Source: Planctomycetota bacterium
Lineage (GTDB): Bacteria > Planctomycetota > UBA1135 > UBA2386
Assembly (NCBI GenBank): GCA_947455805.1
Contig: CANGSN010000114.1
Span: 1 to 8,429, forward strand
Length of the DNA stretch: 8,429 nucleotides
Reading direction: 5' to 3'
In this document: piece by piece, positions 7,334-8,429 of the stretch
Layout of the letters: each line of letters opens with the position of its first letter
How positions within the stretch are numbered: position 1 is the first letter of the stretch
Translations under genes and position numbers: made by a program
The notes under the pieces: model-generated
Databases searched by the model: none
What the model was told of the DNA's origin: nothing
Seen by the model: the letters and a program-made list of their open reading frames with translations, nothing else

Positions 7334-7728
7334 TGGGATCGAATTCCGCCCAGGGATCGGGGGCGTAGGGTCTGCTCCGGGACGATGCGAGCAGGGGAGC
7401 CATAGCAAGTTACTTCGCCTCATGTTCCATGCAAGCGAAGTTCACGCGCCATCGACTCCACCATCGCAACGGGAGCTGGTGGCACGACAGCAAAGGTAGT
7501 GCCTGCGTCGGCGACCGCGAGCGAGCCGCATCCCCGCGCTCTCCAAGCTGCCGCGAATCCGCCGCCGCGGCACCCAACTCCCGCCACCACCGGAGCTTCC
7601 ACGGCCGACCACCATCCTCGGCGAGTTGCCGTGCAGAATCGCACAGCGTGCTGTTCCGCACCACGATCGCTCGCCCAGCCCGGCGCGCACCACTCGGACC
7701 TCGCACCCAGGCCGCGCCCAGCAGCACA
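7334..7728. other. Divergent intergenic region without a convincing gene
   Basis: These 395 bases separate the lipoprotein gene (leftward) from the LigD-like gene (rightward). Overlapping open frames on both strands have Arg/Ser/Pro-rich products with no recognisable fold, so I call none of them. The part at 7400-7445 is visibly less GC-rich and holds the dyad listed separately, plus weak minus-strand boxes TTGCAT (7434-7429) and TAACTT (7412-7407), 16 bases apart, that could drive the lipoprotein gene. I saw no convincing promoter for the rightward gene. Confidence 0.6.
7412..7441. promoter_or_regulatory. Short dyad, possible operator of the lipoprotein promoter
   Basis: ACTTCGC (7412-7418) and GCGAAGT (7435-7441) form a perfect 7-base inverted repeat separated by 16 bases. 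It spans the weak -35 candidate and touches the -10 candidate proposed for the lipoprotein gene, a usual place for a repressor site. A chance match or an RNA hairpin is possible. Confidence 0.25.
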
Positions 7729-8429
7729 ATGCGCCCGATGCAGGACCCCCTGGCCGAGTACCGGCAGAAGCGCGACTTCGCCGCGACTCCCGAGCCCGCC
7801 GGCGAACTCGCCACCCCGCGCGGCGACGACGTGTTCGTCGTCCACCGGCACGAGGCGCGCCAGCTGCACTACGACCTGCGACTCGAGCAGGCCGGGCTGC
7901 TGAAGTCCTGGGCGGTCCCGCGCGGCTTCAGCTACGCGCCGGCCGAGAAGCGCCTCGCCGTGCGCACCGAAGACCACCCACTGGCCTACGAGCGATTCTC
8001 CGGTAGCATCCCGAAGGGCCAGTACGGCGCCGGCACGATGACGATCTGGGACCGCGGCACCTACCGTCTGGTCCAGGAGCCGGATTGGGATCGCGCGATG
8101 GCGAAGGGCGAGCTGAAGGCGCTGCTGTTCGGCCGGCGGCTGCGCGGCGAGTGGCACCTGGTGCGCACGCAGCAGGGCCCGAACACGTGGCTGCTGTTCA
8201 AGTCGAAGGACCGCTACGCCGGCCCCGACCGCGACAGCGTGCTCGGCGTCGAACTTGCACCCGCACCCGCGGCCGACGTGTCGCTGGCACTGCCACCGAT
8301 GCGACCGGCGGCCACCCGCCCGGCCTTCGTCGACAGCGACTGGCTGTTCGAGATGGAGTTCACGGGCCTGCGGTCGCTGGTCGAGGTGCGCCACGGCGGC
8401 GGGCGCGCCGCCGCGCTGGCGAGCATCAC
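7729..8429 (+). CDS. LigD-like protein: intact 3'-phosphoesterase domain, degenerate ligase motif; C-terminus cut
   Basis: The frame runs open to the right edge. Numbered from ATG 7738, residues about 8-165 form a LigD-type 3'-phosphoesterase (PE) domain, which trims 3'-phosphate and ribonucleotide ends in non-homologous end joining. Visible motifs are EYRQKRDFAATPEP (7-20), RHEARQLHYDLRLE (37-50, with H38, H44, D46, R48), EDHPLAY (78-84, with H80, Y84) and IPKGQYGAGT. These match the metal-binding and catalytic set known from Pseudomonas LigD. After a Pro/Ala linker, WLFEMEFTGLRSL (202-214) aligns with the ligase motif I, normally of the form WLFExKxDGxR: the nucleotidyl lysine is Glu207 and the motif aspartate is Thr209. 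The later SRNG-like segment also looks lost (ASIT). The protein may therefore be a PE enzyme with a dead ligase fold. ATG 7729 and 7738 are both possible starts, with no clear ribosome binding site. Confidence 0.85.
   Translation, partial: MRPMQDPLAEYRQKRDFAATPEPAGELATPRGDDVFVVHRHEARQLHYDLRLEQAGLLKSWAVPRGFSYAPAEKRLAVRTEDHPLAYERFSGSIPKGQYGAGTMTIWDRGTYRLVQEPDWDRAMAKGELKALLFGRRLRGEWHLVRTQQGPNTWLLFKSKDRYAGPDRDSVLGVELAPAPAADVSLALPPMRPAATRPAFVDSDWLFEMEFTGLRSLVEVRHGGGRAAALASI

Noticed and set aside
3614..7405. 1263-codon open frame on the plus strand as a gene
   Set aside because: It lies opposite ubiE and the lipoprotein gene, both of which have clear family motifs or a signal peptide; its product is low in hydrophobic structure and rich in Arg/Asp/His, typical of antisense reading of GC-rich genes.
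7334..7423. Extension of the lipoprotein to the upstream ATG at 7423
   Set aside because: The extra 30 residues (Arg/Pro-rich) would precede the signal peptide and bury it; the Met at 7333 gives a normal lipoprotein leader.
7420..8394. 324-codon minus-strand frame opposite the LigD-like gene
   Set aside because: The plus frame has the complete PE motif set; the minus product has no recognisable domain.
7729..8429. A complete end-joining or defence system
   Set aside because: Only one partial LigD-like gene is visible; no Ku, primase/polymerase domain or defence partner is in the window.

Overview
The window is GC-rich (roughly two thirds G+C by eye) and densely coded. It reads as an ordinary bacterial chromosome segment, not a mobile region: I see no tRNA, rRNA, insertion sequence, phage gene or CRISPR array. 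The 997-residue lipoprotein with an Ig-like domain and a propeller, the futalosine-type UbiA/UbiX pair and the LigD-like protein would fit a high-GC Planctomycetota or a similarly deep-branching Gram-negative lineage. That taxonomic guess is inference only.

Layout. Positions 1-4192 hold a tightly packed minus-strand operon, read right to left: ubiE/menG (4192-3482), a CPBP-family intramembrane protease (about 3501-2749), ubiX (2759-2091), a ubiA-family prenyltransferase (2094-1201) and holA, the DNA polymerase III delta subunit (1197 to beyond the left edge). Each junction overlaps or is separated by only 3 bases, so translational coupling is likely. UbiA, UbiX and UbiE-type enzymes carry out late quinone-ring steps. 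The UbiA sequence resembles the MqnP type of the futalosine menaquinone route, so the cluster probably makes menaquinone. The UbiD/MqnL decarboxylase that needs UbiX's prenylated flavin is not in the window. holA appears to be a replication gene riding at the end of the operon.

Positions 4193-4339 separate this operon from the next gene and contain two strong inverted repeats, probably the transcription stop of the upstream lipoprotein gene. Positions 7333-4340 (minus strand) encode a 997-residue lipoprotein with an N-terminal lipobox, a bacterial Ig-like domain, proline-rich linkers and a C-terminal beta-propeller-like region. Positions 7334-7728 are a non-coding divergent promoter region with a short dyad.

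From 7729 to the right edge the plus strand encodes the start of a LigD-like protein. Its 3'-phosphoesterase (PE) domain is intact by motif, but the ligase-like segment that follows has Glu where the AMP-accepting lysine should be and Thr in place of the motif aspartate. This is the most interesting observation in the window. I do not see a complete new multi-gene system. holA and the LigD-like gene both run off the ends of the window, so neither can be read to its C-terminus.
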